Source of the DNA: an uncultured Pelagibacteraceae bacterium
GTDB lineage: Bacteria; Pseudomonadota; Alphaproteobacteria; Pelagibacterales; Pelagibacteraceae
Assembly (NCBI GenBank): GCA_902612345.1
Contig: CACMDE010000008.1
Coordinates: 1-55,011 of the forward strand
DNA: 55,011 nt
Direction of reading: 5' to 3'
This document shows positions 46,045-54,368 of this stretch, in pieces. The translations under genes were made by a program, and so were the position numbers. The notes under the pieces are model-generated. The model was not told where the DNA came from, did no database searches, and saw nothing but the letters and a program-made list of their open reading frames with translations. The stretch's first letter is position 1, and each line of letters starts with the position of its first letter.

Positions 46045-46987
46045 ATTAAGAAAATCTTTTATATGTGGTATTAAAGGAACAAAGTTATCAAATAAAGAAT
46101 TTATATTTATTAAAAAGTATAAACCATGGGGTATTATACTTTTCCAAAGAAATATCAAAAGTATAGCTCAAACAAATATGCTAACAAAATCAATAAGAAA
46201 AATTTTTCAAGACTCACAATATCCAATATTGATTGATGAAGAAGGTGGTAGAGTTAGTAGGTTAAAAAATATTGTAGATACTTCTATTTTTACAGGAAAT
46301 TTTTTTGGAAATTTATGTACCAAAAATTTAAGTAAATTTAATCTTTATCATAAAGTTTATATTGATCAGATTTCTTATGTTTTAAATTTAATTGGTGTCA
46401 ATGTAAATACAGTTCCAGTTCTTGATTTAAGGAGAAAATTTACACACAAAATTATAGGTGATCGTTCATATTCATTTAATAAAAAAATAGTAAATAAAAT
46501 AGGAAATTTAACCATTAAAGCATTTAATCAAAAGAGAGTTGGAACAGTTATAAAACATATTCCTGGTCATGGTTTATCAAAAAAAGATACTCATTTAAAA
46601 CTTCCATATATTTCTAACAAATTAAAATATTTAGAAAATAATGATTTTTCCTTATTTAAAAATAAAAAATCTACATTGGCAATGACTGCACACATAACTT
46701 ATGAAGCAATAGATAAACATAACTGTATCACACACTCAAAAGAAGGAATTAAATATATTAGACATAAAATTGGTTTTAAAAATTTGATCCTATCAGATGA
46801 TATTTCGATGAAGGCGTTAAGATATAGCTTTATTGAAAATGTTCAGAAAGCGTATAATTCTGGATGCAACTTAGTCTTGCATTGTAACGGCAATTTAAAT
46901 GAAATGCATAAATTAGCTAAAATTTCTCCAAAGGTAAATTCTTTTATAATTAAAAAAACATCTGAATTTTACAAAATTTTGAGATAA
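46037..46987 (+). CDS. nagZ: Glycoside hydrolase family 3 beta-N-acetylhexosaminidase, NagZ-like
   Basis: NagZ removes GlcNAc from muropeptides during peptidoglycan recycling. The 316-residue protein has WGIILFQRNI, LIDEEGGRVSRLK, the NagZ signature KHIPGHGLSKKDTHLKLPYI with the general-acid His of the mobile loop, and the nucleophile in LILSDDISMKALRY. It lies in the conserved argS-nagZ-scpA-scpB context and overlaps the upstream small gene. The length matches GH3 single-domain NagZ. Confidence 0.93.
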   Translation: MIKLRKSFICGIKGTKLSNKEFIFIKKYKPWGIILFQRNIKSIAQTNMLTKSIRKIFQDSQYPILIDEEGGRVSRLKNIVDTSIFTGNFFGNLCTKNLSKFNLYHKVYIDQISYVLNLIGVNVNTVPVLDLRRKFTHKIIGDRSYSFNKKIVNKIGNLTIKAFNQKRVGTVIKHIPGHGLSKKDTHLKLPYISNKLKYLENNDFSLFKNKKSTLAMTAHITYEAIDKHNCITHSKEGIKYIRHKIGFKNLILSDDISMKALRYSFIENVQKAYNSGCNLVLHCNGNLNEMHKLAKISPKVNSFIIKKTSEFYKILR

Positions 46988-46995
46988 GCTAAATT

Positions 46996-47736
46996 ATGTC
47001 GGATTTTGATTCAAATGAGTTTTTAATAGATCTTACAAATTTTTCTGGATCCTTAGATTTACTTTTGGAACTAGCTAAATCTCAAAAAGTAAATTTAGAA
47101 GACATATCTATAACAAAACTTGTTGATCAATTTAATAATTATATAACCAAAACTAAGAATCTTAATCTTGAAATTGCATCAGAATATCTTCTTATGGCAA
47201 CATGGCTTACTTATTTAAAATCAAAATTACTTCTTCCACTGGACGATGAAGAAGAATTTAAAGCTATTGAAATTGCTGAAAGTCTTAAGTTACAGCTCAA
47301 AAAATTAGAGTTAATAAGACTTCTCTCAGATCAAATGCTTAAAAGAAAAAGACTAGGAAGAGATATATTTATGAGAGGAATGAACAACAAAATAAAATCA
47401 AATAATATTTCGCAGTATTCTTTAAAACTTTTTGACATATTAAAAGCATATGCAACATTTATATCTACAAAAGATTTTCAACAAATTAATATTCCTAAAT
47501 TACCAGTTTTTACAATGGAGGAGGGCATGAATAGAATTAAAGAACTACAAAAAGAACTTTCTGACTGGAAAAATTTAAAAGATCTGATTCCTAAAATATT
47601 TAAGAATAATAAAAAAATGGAGAAAACAGGCAATGCCGGTATTTTTGCTGCCTCTCTAGAACTAGTTAAAGAAGGGAATGTTAAATTAAAGCAAGAAAAG
47701 ATATTTGGAGATCTTTATATACGCAATAATGAATAA
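46996..47736 (+). CDS. scpA: Segregation and condensation protein A
   Basis: ScpA is the kleisin that links the Smc heads in chromosome condensation. The 246-residue protein has the N-terminal FSGSLDLLLELAKSQKVNLEDISITKLVDQF and EYLLMATWLTYLKSKLLLP, a middle helical region, and a shorter C-terminal winged-helix part than usual. It overlaps scpB by 8 bases. Confidence 0.94.
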   Translation: MSDFDSNEFLIDLTNFSGSLDLLLELAKSQKVNLEDISITKLVDQFNNYITKTKNLNLEIASEYLLMATWLTYLKSKLLLPLDDEEEFKAIEIAESLKLQLKKLELIRLLSDQMLKRKRLGRDIFMRGMNNKIKSNNISQYSLKLFDILKAYATFISTKDFQQINIPKLPVFTMEEGMNRIKELQKELSDWKNLKDLIPKIFKNNKKMEKTGNAGIFAASLELVKEGNVKLKQEKIFGDLYIRNNE

Positions 47737-48445
47737 ATTAAAAAAAAATAATATTGTAAAATTTCCTGAAAATAAGATTACTGATCAGGAAAAGGAAATT
47801 GAAGCAATAATATTTGCATCAAATACACCATTAGATATTAATGCTATCGAAAGTAAAATAACAAAAAAAATAAATGTACCAAAAACTCTCGAGAAGTTAC
47901 AAAAATTTTATTTAAACAGAGGTATAAATTTAGTTTGTTTATCAAACAAATGGTCTTTCAGAACTTCAGAAAAATTATCAAAGTTATTTTCACAACAAAA
48001 AACTATTGAAAAAAAACTCTCTAAAGCTGCAATAGAGACATTATCAATTATTGTGTACCATCAACCTGTTACAAGAGCTGAAATAGAAGATATTAGAGGT
48101 GTTGCATTTGGTACGAATACATTAGAAATATTAATGGAATTAAACTGGGTAAAACCAGGAGGACGAAAAGATGTTCCTGGAAAACCTATTCAATATGTTA
48201 CTACAGAAGATTTTTTAAGTCATTTCAATCTTCAAAAACTTTCAGATCTTCCAACAGTTGACGAATTAGGAGCCGCAGGATTAATTGATATTTCTTCTAT
48301 TGAAAGATCAATATTTGGAACGGGAAAGTTTTATAAAGAAAAACAGGATGAAAAAAAGGAAGATATTTACACCAATATAGATGAAATGCTCCAAGACACT
48401 TTGTCAGAAGATGAAAATTCTGAAAAAGATCCTTTAAAAAAATAA
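47729..48445 (+). CDS. scpB: Segregation and condensation protein B
   Basis: ScpB is the dimeric winged-helix partner of ScpA. The protein has IEAIIFASNTPLDINAIESKI, then a second winged helix with KLSKAAIETLSIIVYHQPVTRAEIEDIRGV and WVKPGGRKDVPGKPIQYVTT, and an acidic tail. I use ATG 47729 (MNKLKKNN, 238 residues); an in-frame start at 47705 would add residues inside scpA. Confidence 0.94.
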   Translation: MNKLKKNNIVKFPENKITDQEKEIEAIIFASNTPLDINAIESKITKKINVPKTLEKLQKFYLNRGINLVCLSNKWSFRTSEKLSKLFSQQKTIEKKLSKAAIETLSIIVYHQPVTRAEIEDIRGVAFGTNTLEILMELNWVKPGGRKDVPGKPIQYVTTEDFLSHFNLQKLSDLPTVDELGAAGLIDISSIERSIFGTGKFYKEKQDEKKEDIYTNIDEMLQDTLSEDENSEKDPLKK

Positions 48446-48467
48446 ATATTAAGTATATAAACATCGT

Positions 48468-48668
48468 ATGAGCATCGGTTTTTGGCAGATAGCAGTTGTT
48501 GTGATTTTAGTTGTCCTCTTATTCGGAAGAGGCAAAATTTCCAGTTTAATGGGTGATGTAGCTAAAGGTATTAAAAGCTTTAAAAAAGGAATGGCTTCAG
48601 ATGCCGTTGAAGACAATCAACCTAAAGACGTTTCCGAAGAAAATAAAGATACAAAAGATAGTAATTAA
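48468..48668 (+). CDS. tatA: Twin-arginine translocase subunit TatA
   Basis: TatA forms the size-adjustable pore of the Tat pathway for folded proteins. The 66-residue protein has a short N-terminal membrane helix (residues 4 to 19), the hinge [26 protein letters not shown], and a charged tail. It is the first gene of tatABC, 22 bases after scpB. Confidence 0.95.
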   Translation: MSIGFWQIAVVVILVVLLFGRGKISSLMGDVAKGIKSFKKGMASDAVEDNQPKDVSEENKDTKDSN

Positions 48669-48673
48669 CTCCA

Positions 48674-48916
48674 ATGCCACAAATTGGCTGGTTAGAAATT
48701 TTAATAATAGTTTCAATAGCAATAATTATTGTTGGACCAAGAGATTTTCCAATAATGTTAAAAAAAATAGGCAGCTGGATTGGATCAGTAAAAAGATATG
48801 TTTCCAATGTTCAAAATGAAGTTACATCTATTCAAGATGATGCAAAAAGTATTGATGAAAGTAGTAAAAATAAAACTATTCAAAATCAAAATATAAAAGA
48901 AAAAAAAGATGTCTGA
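48674..48916 (+). CDS. tatB: Twin-arginine translocase subunit TatB
   Basis: TatB binds Tat signal peptides together with TatC. The 80-residue protein has the N-terminal helix IGWLEILIIVSIAIIIVGP followed by the TatB-type hinge GPRDFPIMLKKIGSWIGSVKRY and a polar tail. The Gly-Pro hinge and Glu in the membrane helix distinguish it from TatA. It is short for TatB (often 100 or more). It overlaps tatC by 8 bases. Confidence 0.92.
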   Translation: MPQIGWLEILIIVSIAIIIVGPRDFPIMLKKIGSWIGSVKRYVSNVQNEVTSIQDDAKSIDESSKNKTIQNQNIKEKKDV

Positions 48917-49685
48917 TAGAGAAACAGGTTTTATAAGTCATTTAACTGAATTAAGACAAAGATTAATTCATACAATTATTTTTTTAGCAATTCTTTTTGT
49001 AGTGTGTTATTTCTTTTCAGATAGTATTTATGGTTTTTTAGTTGAACCGTATGCTAATGCAGTTAAGAATGATGCTGTAGAAAGGAGATTAATTTTTACT
49101 GCTCTGCAAGAAACTTTTCTAACTTATTTAAAGGTTTCATTTTTTGCTGCATTTTTTGCCACAAGCCCTTTTATTCTTATTCAGGTTTGGAAATTTATCG
49201 CACCAGGTCTATATAAACATGAAAAAAAAGCAATTATGCCTTATTTAGTATTAACACCAATATTATTTTTATTAGGAGGAATGTTGGTTTACTATTTAAT
49301 AATGCCATTGGCTATTAAATTTTTTCTTTCTTTTGAAAGCGCAGGATTAAATACAAATCTACCAATACAATTAGAAGCTAAAGTAAATGAATACTTATCA
49401 CTAATAATGAAATTAATTTTTGCATTTGGTATAAGTTTTCAATTACCTATAGTCCTAAGTTTATTGGCCAGAGTTGGTTTTATTGATGCAAAATTTTTAA
49501 AAGAGAGAAGAAAGTATGTAATTGTAATTATTTTTGCAGCTGCAGCAATACTTACACCTCCAGATCCTATTACTCAAGTCGGCTTAGCAATCCCATTATT
49601 ATTATTATATGAATTGTCAATATTATCGGTAAATATTATAGAAGCAAAAAATTCAAAACGACAAAGAGAAGAAGAAAATGCATGA
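48909..49685 (+). CDS. tatC: Twin-arginine translocase subunit TatC
   Basis: TatC recognises twin-arginine signal peptides. The 258-residue protein has six membrane segments, the N-terminal FISHLTELRQRLIHT, the conserved WKFIAPGLYKHEKKAIMPY and AILTPPDPITQ before the last helices. It overlaps serS by 8 bases. Confidence 0.96.
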   Translation: MSDRETGFISHLTELRQRLIHTIIFLAILFVVCYFFSDSIYGFLVEPYANAVKNDAVERRLIFTALQETFLTYLKVSFFAAFFATSPFILIQVWKFIAPGLYKHEKKAIMPYLVLTPILFLLGGMLVYYLIMPLAIKFFLSFESAGLNTNLPIQLEAKVNEYLSLIMKLIFAFGISFQLPIVLSLLARVGFIDAKFLKERRKYVIVIIFAAAAILTPPDPITQVGLAIPLLLLYELSILSVNIIEAKNSKRQREEENA

Positions 49686-50943
49686 TATTAAATATATAAG
49701 AGATAATTTTGAAACTTTTAAAAAAAAAATATCAAATAGAAATAATACAGCAAAACTTGATAACTTACTAAATATTGATAAAGAAAATCGAAATTTGATT
49801 CAAGAAAAGGAAACATTAGAAAAACAAAAAAAAGATATATCTAAATCAAAAGACGAAAAAATGTTTCAAAAATCAAAAGAAATATCTGTAAAAATTAAAG
49901 AATTATTGGATGATCAATTAAAAGCCAAATATCAGCTAGATACTATTCTGTCATCTATACCTAATATACCTAATGATGATGTTCCCATAGGATCTGATGA
50001 AAAATCTAATAAAGTTTTAGAAACAAAGGGTGAAATAAAATCTAAAAGTTTCAAAGAAAAATCTCATCACGAACTTGGTGAAAAATTAGGTATGTTAGAT
50101 TTTGATTTGGCGTCAAAAACTACTGGTTCAAGATTTGTTTTTGTTAAAGATAAATTGGCTTTAATGGAAAGAGCTTTATCAAATTTTATGATTGATATAC
50201 ATACATCAAATAATGGATACAACGAAATATCACCTCCATTGATGGCTTCCGAAAATACAATGTTTGGAACTGGACAATTGCCAAAATTCGAAAATGATCA
50301 GTTTGAAATTAAACTAGATAAAAATGATGAGAGAAAATTTCTTATACCTACTGCCGAAGTAATTCTAACTAATATAGTAAAAAATCAGATATTAAAACTT
50401 AGTGATTTACCATTAAGATTTGTCGCATCAACTCCTTGTTTTAGAAAAGAAGCTGGAAGTTATGGTAAGGATACTAAAGGCATGATACGTCAACATCAAT
50501 TTTATAAAGTAGAATTGGTTAGTATTGTTGAGAATGATCATTGTTTGAAAGAACTTGAAAGAATGACTAACTGCGCGACAATGATTTTAGATAGACTCAA
50601 ACTTCCCTACAGAAAAATTATTTTATGTACTGGTGATATGGGTTTTAGTGCTGAAAAAACATATGATATTGAAGTTTGGCTGCCATCAGAAAAAAAATAT
50701 CGTGAAATTTCTAGCTGTTCATCATGTGGAACATTTCAATCTAGAAGAATGAATTCTAGATATAAAAACGTAAAAAATGAAAATGTATTTACGGGCACAT
50801 TAAATGGTAGTGGTCTAGCCATTGGAAGAACATTAATTGCGGTAATGGAAAATTATCAGGATGAAGATGGATCTATAATTATTCCTGACGCTTTAAGACC
50901 ATATATGAATAATATGGAGAAAATTTCACCAATTAAGAGTTGA
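49678..50943 (+). CDS. serS: Seryl-tRNA synthetase
   Basis: This class II synthetase charges tRNA-Ser. The 421-residue protein has the long N-terminal coiled coil (about residues 25 to 100) that grips tRNA, motif 2 as TPCFRKEAGSYGKDTKGMIR followed by HQFYKVE, the EISSCSSCGTFQSRRMN segment, and motif 3 GSGLAIGRTLIAVMENYQ. In many alphaproteobacteria surE, pcm and a peptidase M23 gene lie between serS and yajC; here only 46 bases separate them. Confidence 0.96.
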   Translation: MHDIKYIRDNFETFKKKISNRNNTAKLDNLLNIDKENRNLIQEKETLEKQKKDISKSKDEKMFQKSKEISVKIKELLDDQLKAKYQLDTILSSIPNIPNDDVPIGSDEKSNKVLETKGEIKSKSFKEKSHHELGEKLGMLDFDLASKTTGSRFVFVKDKLALMERALSNFMIDIHTSNNGYNEISPPLMASENTMFGTGQLPKFENDQFEIKLDKNDERKFLIPTAEVILTNIVKNQILKLSDLPLRFVASTPCFRKEAGSYGKDTKGMIRQHQFYKVELVSIVENDHCLKELERMTNCATMILDRLKLPYRKIILCTGDMGFSAEKTYDIEVWLPSEKKYREISSCSSCGTFQSRRMNSRYKNVKNENVFTGTLNGSGLAIGRTLIAVMENYQDEDGSIIIPDALRPYMNNMEKISPIKS

Positions 50944-50966
50944 GAAATTTAATTATTTGGTATAAA
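50940..50966 (+). promoter_or_regulatory. Candidate promoter of yajC-secDF
   Basis: TTGAGA (50940-50945, overlapping the serS stop) and TATAAA (50961-50966) are separated by 15 bases, slightly short. It would give a leader of about 17 bases with the AGGAGA Shine-Dalgarno (50981-50986) before yajC. Confidence 0.35.
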
Positions 50967-50989
50967 GAATTTTATTAATTAGGAGATTT

Positions 50990-51274
50990 ATGGATTCAGG
51001 AATAGCGCAATTTATACCATTAATATTAATATTCGTAATTTTTTATTTTTTCTTGATTAGACCTCAACAAAAAAAGGTTAAAGATCATAAGTTAATGGTT
51101 GAAAATTTGAAAAGAGGAGACAAGGTTGTCACTTCTGGTGGAATTGTTGGAACAATTGAAAGAATAATTGATGCTGAGAAAGTTGAGGTTATAATTTCAG
51201 ATAATGTTAAGGTTGAAATTGTTAAAGCAACTGGAATACAAGCATTAGTAAATAATCAAGAAGTTAAAAAATAA
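50990..51274 (+). CDS. yajC: Sec translocase accessory subunit YajC
   Basis: YajC associates with SecDF. The 94-residue protein has one membrane segment (about residues 5 to 22) followed by the family signature FFLIRPQQKKVKDHKLMVENLKRGDKVVTSGGIVG, given here by its parts RPQQKK and GDKVVTSGGIVGTI. A clear Shine-Dalgarno (AGGAGA) lies 4 bases before the ATG. It heads yajC-secD-secF. Confidence 0.95.
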   Translation: MDSGIAQFIPLILIFVIFYFFLIRPQQKKVKDHKLMVENLKRGDKVVTSGGIVGTIERIIDAEKVEVIISDNVKVEIVKATGIQALVNNQEVKK

Positions 51275-51289
51275 TATAAATTTTTTTAA

Positions 51290-52843
51290 GTGTTATATTT
51301 TTCTAAAATCAAAATTATAACTGTTTTTTTAATTACATTAGCTTTTGTATATTTATCTTTTTCAAATTTATTTAAATTTGATGACAATTTTTTAAAAAAT
51401 AAAATTAATCTTGGTTTAGACCTTCAGGGAGGTTCTTACCTATTATTAGAAATAGATAATCAACCAATTATTTCTCAAACCTTACAAAACAAACTTATTG
51501 AACTAAAAAAATCTTTTAATGAAAATTCTTTAAAAGTAAAAAATTTTTCTATTTCTAATAATACTATTATGTTTGAGAGTGATAATCTGTCTATTGATCA
51601 AGTAGAGAAAATTCTTTTAGATAAAGAGAGTGAATTAAATCCATATTTTGAAAAATTTAAAACTCACCAATTTGTTGTTGAAAATAATGCAAATTTTTTT
51701 TCTATGTATTTATCGGATTATGGAGTTGTTTTGCTAAATTCATCTTCCCTTGATCAAGCTGTTGAAATAGTAAGAAGGAGGGTCGATGAAACTGGCACAA
51801 ACGAACCAAACATATTAAAGAGAGGTAATAACCGAATTTTAGTTGAGTTACCGGGGTTAGATGATCCAGCTAGAATAAAATCTCTGTTAGGAAAGACTGC
51901 TAATTTAACTTTTCAGTTTGTATCGAATAATGAGAAAGATAGTTTTGGAACAGAAATATTAAAATTTGATAATGACCTTGAAGAGGCAATAGTTAGTAAA
52001 AGGATTATATTAAATGGTGATAATCTTATTGATGCGAAACCAAGAATGGACACACAAAATAATGAAACTATAGTATCATTTACCCTAGATAGAGTAGGGT
52101 CTAAAAAATTTGGAAAAGCTACTTCAGAAAATGTTGGAAAACAATTGGCAATAATTTTAGATGGAAAAATTATTAGCGCGCCTTCAATTAGAGAACCTAT
52201 TCTTGGAGGATCCGGGCAAATTTCTGGAAACTTTACATTTCAAAGTGCAACAGATTTAGCACTACTACTTAGATCCGGAGCTTTACCTGCACCTATGAAC
52301 ATTATTGAAGAAAGATCAGTAGGCCCAGATTTGGGTAAAGACTCAATTAAAGCTGGAATTATCTCATTAATAGTAGGTTTTTGTTTGGTAGTAATTTTTA
52401 TGATTTATAAGTATAAAATTTTCGGCTTAATAGCTAATTTTGCACTAATAACCAATTTATTATTATTAATTGGTTTATTAACATTATTTGGTGCAACATT
52501 AACTTTACCTGGTATTGCTGGAATTATACTAACAGTTGGTATGGCTGTAGATGCTAATGTATTAATTTTTGAAAGAATTAAAGAGGAAACAAGGAAAGAA
52601 AATAATAAAATTTTAGCTTTTGACAGTGGTTACGTGAAATCAAGAACTGCTATTATTGATGCAAATATTACAACATTAATAGCAGCTGCAATATTATTTT
52701 TGATGGGATCTGGACCAGTAAAAGGATTTTCTGTAACATTAGGAATAGGAATAATCACTACACTTTTTTCAGTATATTTCATTGCTCGATTATTTACCTC
52801 AATTTATGTTAGAGCAAATAAAGATAAGGGTAATTTATTATAA
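51290..52843 (+). CDS. secD: Protein translocase subunit SecD
   Basis: SecD uses the proton gradient to pull proteins through SecYEG on the periplasmic side. The 517-residue protein starts at GTG 51290. It has an N-terminal membrane segment and the signature LGLDLQGGSYLLLEID. A large periplasmic domain with VEIVRRRVDETGTNEPNI and GQISGNFT follows, then five C-terminal membrane segments with the conserved TVGMAVDANVLIFERIKEE. It is directly followed by secF. Confidence 0.96.
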   Translation: MLYFSKIKIITVFLITLAFVYLSFSNLFKFDDNFLKNKINLGLDLQGGSYLLLEIDNQPIISQTLQNKLIELKKSFNENSLKVKNFSISNNTIMFESDNLSIDQVEKILLDKESELNPYFEKFKTHQFVVENNANFFSMYLSDYGVVLLNSSSLDQAVEIVRRRVDETGTNEPNILKRGNNRILVELPGLDDPARIKSLLGKTANLTFQFVSNNEKDSFGTEILKFDNDLEEAIVSKRIILNGDNLIDAKPRMDTQNNETIVSFTLDRVGSKKFGKATSENVGKQLAIILDGKIISAPSIREPILGGSGQISGNFTFQSATDLALLLRSGALPAPMNIIEERSVGPDLGKDSIKAGIISLIVGFCLVVIFMIYKYKIFGLIANFALITNLLLLIGLLTLFGATLTLPGIAGIILTVGMAVDANVLIFERIKEETRKENNKILAFDSGYVKSRTAIIDANITTLIAAAILFLMGSGPVKGFSVTLGIGIITTLFSVYFIARLFTSIYVRANKDKGNLL

Positions 52844-53743
52844 ATGAAAACAATTGAATTTAATAGATATTATAAAAAATTTGGTTATTTGTCATTAATA
52901 TTGATTTTTATTTCTTTGTCCCTTTTAATCTTTAAAGGTTTAAATTATGGAGTAGATTTTAAGGGTGGAACTTTGATTGAAATTAGAATTCAAAATTCAG
53001 ATCATTCTGTTTCTAAAGTAAGAGATGTCTTTAGCGATTCAAATTTACCAAATTTAACGGTAAAAAATTTTGGTAACGATACAGATTATATTATTAAATT
53101 TCAGAAACAAAATTTAGATAATCCGGAATATATAAATGATTTGAAAAACGAGGTTTTAAAATCATTTCCAGATATAAACTTTAGAAGAGTCGAAAATGTT
53201 GGTCCAAAAGTAAGTTCAGAACTATTAAAATCTGGAATTATAGCTATTTCTCTTTCTTTAGCTGCAATGTTATTTTATATTTGGATAAGATTTGAATGGC
53301 AATTTAGCTTAGGAGCAATATTGGCATTATTTCACGATGTTATTCTTACATTGGGTGTATTTTCTTTATTATCCCTAGAAATTAATTTATCAATTGTAGC
53401 AGCTGTATTAACTATAGTTGGATATTCGATGAATGATACAGTTGTAATTTATGACAGAATACGTGATAACCTAAAAAAATATGCAGATGTAAATATTTTT
53501 GAATTGTCAAATCAATCTATAAATGAGACTTTATCGAGAACAATTTTAACATCTGTAACTACTTTATTAGCCTTGTTATCAATATTTTTTCTTGGTGGTG
53601 AAATATTAAGAGGATTTTCTTTAGCAATGATTTTAGGTGTAATTGTAGGCACATATTCATCCATTTATATTGCCAATCCTACTTTAGTTAGATTAAACGT
53701 CAGTCATGACACAGTAGTTAAAAAAGAAGAAGAAAAAAATTAA
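52844..53743 (+). CDS. secF: Protein translocase subunit SecF
   Basis: SecF pairs with SecD. The 299-residue protein has the first membrane segment, GVDFKGGTLIEIRI, a small periplasmic domain ending VGPKVSSELLKSG, and five membrane segments with TIVGYSMNDTVVIYDRIRDN and LSRTILTSVTTLLALLSIF. It starts with no spacer after secD and overlaps the next gene on the other strand by 4 bases. Confidence 0.96.
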   Translation: MKTIEFNRYYKKFGYLSLILIFISLSLLIFKGLNYGVDFKGGTLIEIRIQNSDHSVSKVRDVFSDSNLPNLTVKNFGNDTDYIIKFQKQNLDNPEYINDLKNEVLKSFPDINFRRVENVGPKVSSELLKSGIIAISLSLAAMLFYIWIRFEWQFSLGAILALFHDVILTLGVFSLLSLEINLSIVAAVLTIVGYSMNDTVVIYDRIRDNLKKYADVNIFELSNQSINETLSRTILTSVTTLLALLSIFFLGGEILRGFSLAMILGVIVGTYSSIYIANPTLVRLNVSHDTVVKKEEEKN

Positions 53744-54342
53744 TACAAATTTTGAGCCGCAACCATTGACAACAACATTGGCAATGAAAGCAAAGTGTTA
53801 GTTCTAGAGAACAACATAGCAGTTTTTGCTGATTTAGCTTTAGTATCTGGATCTACATCTATTATTCCCAAAGCTCTTTTTTGATTAGGCCAAATAACAA
53901 ACCAAACATTGAATGCCATAATCAAACCTAACCACATCCCTATACCTATTGCTGTGCTTTTACCTCCACCACTTGTTATGCCTAAAGTCATTGCATCATG
54001 AACATATCCATTTATATAGGCTAAAATTAAGCCCGACAATATTGTCAGAAGAGCAGCCCATCTAAACCAAAATAGTGCTGATGGGGCTATTACCTTCCCA
54101 ATTGCTGGTTTTTGTTCGTCAGGTATCTTTGACATATTTGGAATTTGTACAAAATTAAAATACCACAATAAACCTATCCACATTATTCCTACCACCACGT
54201 GAATATATCTAAATAACCAACTCCAAAAAAGAGTATCAATATCAAAACCCCCATTTAAAAAATAGAGACCAGCAAACAGTATTATTGCTAATGCTAATGA
54301 AAAATGAATTGTTTTAGATAAAGATTGCAGTATTCCTGACAT
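53740..54342 (-). CDS. PuuD-like (urate oxidase N-terminal family) membrane protein, no cytochrome c domain
   Basis: This 200-residue membrane protein has about five hydrophobic segments (near residues 12-31, 44-68, 91-112, 131-151 and 182-200). FRYIHVVVGIMWIGLLWYFN and the segment ending APSALFWFRWAALLTILSGL resemble the N-terminal membrane domain of the urate hydroxylase PuuD, whose full form is about 400 residues with a C-terminal cytochrome c. Here the cytochrome and several helices are absent, so function as a urate oxidase is uncertain. A CopD-like membrane protein is an alternative. It follows uvrA by 26 bases on the same strand. Confidence 0.65.
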   Translation of the reverse strand: MSGILQSLSKTIHFSLALAIILFAGLYFLNGGFDIDTLFWSWLFRYIHVVVGIMWIGLLWYFNFVQIPNMSKIPDEQKPAIGKVIAPSALFWFRWAALLTILSGLILAYINGYVHDAMTLGITSGGGKSTAIGIGMWLGLIMAFNVWFVIWPNQKRALGIIDVDPDTKAKSAKTAMLFSRTNTLLSLPMLLSMVAAQNLY

Positions 54343-54368
54343 AATTAAATATACTATGAATTATAATA

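Noticed and set aside
48601-48819. 72-codon open frame on the plus strand spanning tatA and tatB
   Set aside because: Both TatA and TatB frames are well supported and cover the same bases; this is an alternate-frame artefact.
15200-53000. Many A- and T-runs and short direct repeats
   Set aside because: They are expected at this AT content and lack the regular spacing of CRISPR, tandem repeats or attachment sites.
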